Shown: one piece after another, positions 34,843 through 38,094 of the stretch
Position numbering within the stretch: position 1 is the first letter of the stretch
How the letters are laid out: the number at the start of each line of letters is the position of its first letter
From: Acidobacteriota bacterium
GTDB lineage: Bacteria; Acidobacteriota; Terriglobia; Terriglobales; Acidobacteriaceae
Assembly (NCBI GenBank): GCA_021851335.1
Contig: JAJZEA010000029.1
Coordinates: 1-38,094 of the forward strand
Direction: 5' to 3'
Length of the DNA: 38,094 bases
Notes under the pieces: model-generated
What the model was told of the DNA's origin: nothing
The model's input: the letters and a program-made list of their open reading frames with translations, nothing else
Database searches by the model: none
Translations under genes and position numbers: made by a program

Positions 34843-37800
34843 ATGACTAAGTACACGCGAACAGCGTACGCCCTGGCACTCCTCGCCATCGTATGCCTGT
34901 TCTCCTCGACGATGGCTCGTGCCCAGTCGGTCTACGGATCGATCTTTGGCACGGTCACGGACAAAACCGGCGCCGTCGTACCAGGCGCTACGGTGACCGT
35001 GACCGACGAAGGCAAAGGCACGACAGTGACCGTGACCACCAATGCAACCGGTGATTACACGGTCTCCCACCTTATCCCTGACACGTATGACGTGCAGGTT
35101 GCTGTAAAAGGCTTTGAGACTTCGACGGTCAAGGGCATCGTGGTGCTGGCGGATACCTCGCCGCGCTCCGACATTTCGCTGGGAGTTTCCAGCGCAGGCG
35201 CCGAGACGGTGACCGTCAACGCGGATTCGGTGCCGGAACTGAAAACCGACCGCGCCGATGTCTCCACCATCTTCAACTCGCAGCAGGTCAACGATCTGCC
35301 GGTCGAAGGCCAGAACTACGCCAACCTCCAGCTTCTGCTGCCCGGCGCACAGCTTCTTGGGTGGTCCCACGCAGCGGATGAAAACCCGCAGGCGTCGCGC
35401 CAGATTCAGATCGACGGCCAGGCTTTTGGCGGCGTCGCGTATGAGCTGGACGGAACCGATAACCAGGATCCGATTCTGGGCATTATCGTCATCAACCCGT
35501 CGCTGGACTCCATCACCGAGTCCAAGGTGACGACTCAGAACTTTGATGCTGAGTTGGGCAAGGCCGTGGCAGCCGTGGAAACGGTGCAGACCAAGTCCGG
35601 TTCCAACTCCTTCCATGGAAGCACCTACGACTTCCGTACCGGCAATGCCAACCTTGCAAAGGATCCGTTTGCTGGTGCGCCGGCTCCGGGCATCAAGAAC
35701 AAGTTTGGCGCCACCCTCGGTGGCCCCATCTTGAAGAACCGACTGTTCTTCTTCGGCGCGTATGAAGGTCAGCGTCAGAAGGTGGGTTCTGTCGCGGTCA
35801 ATACGTTGCCCAGCAAGATCCTGACGCAAAGCTGCTTGGGGCAGATCACTGGTCCCAGCGGGATTCCGGGTTGCGATTTCAGCGAATATATGAGTGTGCT
35901 GGGGTCGAAGGGACAGATTTATGACAACAGCGCGGCTGGCGGAGGCAATCCATTCCCCGGCAACGTCATCCCGGCTTCGGAAGTCAGCAAGCAGTGGACC
36001 AACATGCTCACCTACCTTCAGCCTTACGTGCTCAAGGAGTCCGGTGGCGACCTGAGCGGTCTGGACGCAAACTCGACCGAGCAGGGCACGGGTCTTTTCA
36101 ATAGCAACCTCTGGACGGTACGCGTTGATGACACGATCAGCGAGAAGGCGAATGCCTTTGTCCGCTTCTCTCGCTGGACCAACACGCTGAGCGGCGCTCA
36201 GATGTATGATCCTGCGGGTGGCGGAGTTGGAGCCGGCGGTCCCGGTTTCGGCATCGGCGGCTACGGCGGTCAGTCGACAAGCGCCGACGACAGCCTTGCC
36301 ATTGGTTCGGACTATGTTTTCAGCCCGACCTTGATTGCTGACCTTCGTCTGGGTTATCTGCGGTACAACATCGCCGACCAGAAGAATGACCAGAGCACGG
36401 AGTTTGCCAACACTCTCGGCATTCCGGGCATCAACTTTGGCACCTTCTACACGGGTGGTTCGCCAGGCTTCTTCATTCAGACGCTGCCCGGCGGCGCACA
36501 ACAGCCGCTCTACGGCGACGGTCTCAACATTAGCCGTTGTAACTGCCCTCTGACCGAGCGTGAGGACCAGTTCCAGATTGTCAACAACTGGACCAAGACG
36601 ATCAAGAACCACGAGATCAAGGTGGGTATGGATCTTCGTTATGGTCGCAACCTCCGCGTTCCGTCGGATAATGACCGCGCGGGTCTGCTCAACTTCAACG
36701 CACAGGAAACGGCGCAAAATGGTGCCGGTGGAACAGGCCTCGGCTTTGCCACCTTCGCCCTGGGCGATGTGACCAGCTTCAACCGTTACGTCTCTACTTC
36801 AACCAACGCCAAGGAATTCCAGAAGCGCATGTTCTTCTATGCGCAGGACACCTGGCGCGCCACCAACAAACTGACCGCGAACATCGGCCTTCGCTGGGAA
36901 GGCTACTTCCCGGAGACGGTGAATGGGCCGGGCAACGGCGCTCTGATGAACCTCAACGATGGTTACCTCCACGTTGCGGGCATTGGCAGCATTCCGTCCG
37001 ATATGGGCTGGAACTTTAACGCGATGAAGATGTTTGAACCGCGGCTGGGTCTGGCGTATCAGATCGATCCGAAGGATGTGATCCGCGCCGGTTACGGACG
37101 CAGCTTCGACATCGGTGTCTTCGGTTCGGTCTTCGGACACGTGGTGACGCAGAACCTGCCGGTGCTGGCCAACCAGAGCATCAGCAATGCAGGCGGCACA
37201 ACGCAGGCCTTCTGCCTTGGTTCCCCCGCGGATAACCCCGGTTGTAATTCGGGCAATGATGGCAGCGCGCAGCCGAGCGGCGGCGGTCCTTTGACCTATA
37301 CGCCGATTTCGGTGCCGAACAGCGGCCTGTTGCCGAACCCTGGCAGCCTGGTCACGACCAAGGCTCGCCCGAACCCAATGCAGTATCCGACGCTGGATGC
37401 GTGGAACGTCTCCTACCAGCGCGCTTTGACGCCGACCCTTTCGCTGACGGTAGCTTACGTGGGCAACAAGGGAACGCACACCCTCAGCGATGGAGATGGC
37501 AACAACACCAACCCGAACGAGGAAGGCATCACGATGCCTGGCTCGATGAGCATCAACGGGCAGACGCTGCACTGGGATCCAAAAGCTCACAGCACGCCGA
37601 ACCAGTTTGGCGCAACATCGAATCCGCTGTATCTGCAACGCTACTACGGTCTGAAGCTGCAAGCGTGCTCGGACCCGAACTACATGCAGCCCAGCGATCC
37701 GAACCTGCCGGCGGGAGCCTGCGGATGGTCGCAGGGTATCAGCTACTATGGCGACAACCAGAACACCCACTTCAATGCGCTGCAGATCACGCTGGCGCAG

Positions 37801-38094
37801 GCGATGTGGAAGGGGCTGGCGGTCAATGCCAACTACCAATACGCACACGCAACGGACTTCGCCAGCGGCTATGCCACCTGGAGCCAGCGCATCGCCTACG
37901 GCAACGACAGCAACGTGCGTCACCACTCGGCCACCCTATACGGCAGCTACGATCTGCCCTTTGGCAAAGGCAAGCAGTTCCTGCCGGACGCCAACAAGGC
38001 AACGGATCTGATTGTCGGCGGCTGGGAGCTTTCCGGTACGTACAACATCGCCAGCGGTCTTCCGTTCAGCCTGGGCGTCAACTGCTCGACTGCG
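34843..38094 (+). CDS. Oar-like TonB-dependent receptor, cut by the window end
   Basis: 1084 residues are visible from the ATG at 34843 (AGGAG upstream), running off the window. A signal peptide (MTKYTRTAYALALLAIVCLF to ARAQ) is followed by a carboxypeptidase-regulatory-like domain (about residues 30-110: GSIFGTVTDKTGAVVPGATVTVT), a plug domain with FNSQQVNDLPVEGQNYANL and QIDGQAF...YELDGTDNQDP, then outer-membrane barrel strands (NNWTKTIKNHEIKVGMDLR, FFYAQDTWRATNKL, EPRLGLAYQIDPKD). This is the very abundant acidobacterial receptor type, thought to import large or complex organic compounds with energy from TonB. Substrate unknown. Confidence 0.92.
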   Translation, partial: MTKYTRTAYALALLAIVCLFSSTMARAQSVYGSIFGTVTDKTGAVVPGATVTVTDEGKGTTVTVTTNATGDYTVSHLIPDTYDVQVAVKGFETSTVKGIVVLADTSPRSDISLGVSSAGAETVTVNADSVPELKTDRADVSTIFNSQQVNDLPVEGQNYANLQLLLPGAQLLGWSHAADENPQASRQIQIDGQAFGGVAYELDGTDNQDPILGIIVINPSLDSITESKVTTQNFDAELGKAVAAVETVQTKSGSNSFHGSTYDFRTGNANLAKDPFAGAPAPGIKNKFGATLGGPILKNRLFFFGAYEGQRQKVGSVAVNTLPSKILTQSCLGQITGPSGIPGCDFSEYMSVLGSKGQIYDNSAAGGGNPFPGNVIPASEVSKQWTNMLTYLQPYVLKESGGDLSGLDANSTEQGTGLFNSNLWTVRVDDTISEKANAFVRFSRWTNTLSGAQMYDPAGGGVGAGGPGFGIGGYGGQSTSADDSLAIGSDYVFSPTLIADLRLGYLRYNIADQKNDQSTEFANTLGIPGINFGTFYTGGSPGFFIQTLPGGAQQPLYGDGLNISRCNCPLTEREDQFQIVNNWTKTIKNHEIKVGMDLRYGRNLRVPSDNDRAGLLNFNAQETAQNGAGGTGLGFATFALGDVTSFNRYVSTSTNAKEFQKRMFFYAQDTWRATNKLTANIGLRWEGYFPETVNGPGNGALMNLNDGYLHVAGIGSIPSDMGWNFNAMKMFEPRLGLAYQIDPKDVIRAGYGRSFDIGVFGSVFGHVVTQNLPVLANQSISNAGGTTQAFCLGSPADNPGCNSGNDGSAQPSGGGPLTYTPISVPNSGLLPNPGSLVTTKARPNPMQYPTLDAWNVSYQRALTPTLSLTVAYVGNKGTHTLSDGDGNNTNPNEEGITMPGSMSINGQTLHWDPKAHSTPNQFGATSNPLYLQRYYGLKLQACSDPNYMQPSDPNLPAGACGWSQGISYYGDNQNTHFNALQITLAQAMWKGLAVNANYQYAHATDFASGYATWSQRIAYGNDSNVRHHSATLYGSYDLPFGKGKQFLPDANKATDLIVGGWELSGTYNIASGLPFSLGVNCSTA

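Noticed and set aside
34831..36717. 628-residue minus-strand ORF (and another at 36799-37926)
   Set aside because: Both are antisense to the TonB-dependent receptor, which has a signal peptide, plug and barrel motifs in the plus frame.

Overview
The window looks like an acidobacterial chromosome (Acidobacteriota, probably Terriglobia). Evidence: a large Oar-like TonB-dependent receptor with an N-terminal carboxypeptidase-regulatory-like domain at the right edge, a multiheme cytochrome fused to TPRs, GC-rich core genes (glmS, purS, ppa, bcp, ligA, comF-like, OPT transporter), and many small secreted proteins without clear relatives. The genus is inference.

Region 1 (1 to about 14523) reads as an accessory island. 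Its right boundary is a 3' fragment of a tRNA-Leu(UAA) gene (14452-14523) with no 5' acceptor strand, the usual signature of an att site left by a tRNA-targeting integrase. The rest of the island, and presumably the intact tRNA and integrase, lie left of the window. From left to right it holds two small secreted-protein genes, the second running directly into a CRISPR array; a 6-repeat array (36-bp repeats, 30-bp spacers); a compact type II-C set on the minus strand (cas9, cas1, cas2, no csn2 or cas4); a tracrRNA region with an anti-repeat and a second, inverted repeat-like sequence; a mobilization module (ribbon-helix-helix accessory protein, membrane protein, MobF relaxase-helicase); an ArdC-type antirestriction protein; and an AbiE-type toxin-antitoxin pair with an inverted-repeat operator.

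Region 2 (14524-19935) is core metabolism: glmS, purS, inorganic pyrophosphatase, a secreted repeat protein and a Bcp peroxiredoxin. Region 3 (19954-21967) is a RloA/RloB (AbiL-like) defence pair whose rloB is frameshifted. Region 4 (22130-31876) holds ligA, an HNH nuclease, a ComF-like protein, an OPT transporter, a TPR protein, a small secreted protein behind a perfect 20-bp palindrome, and a translationally coupled glycosyltransferase/acyltransferase pair. Region 5 (31877-38094) holds the multiheme cytochrome-TPR protein, a gene-poor AT-rich stretch and the start of the TonB-dependent receptor, which is cut by the window end.

The most interesting part is the CRISPR locus. Its array sits in the 3' end of a plus-strand gene and is followed by a plus-strand terminator, so crRNAs are probably made convergently with the cas operon. 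The tracrRNA region carries two facing repeat-like sequences sharing a perfect 21-bp inverted match, which suggests a natural single-guide or solo-crRNA regulatory RNA. The whole system appears to ride on a mobilizable element.
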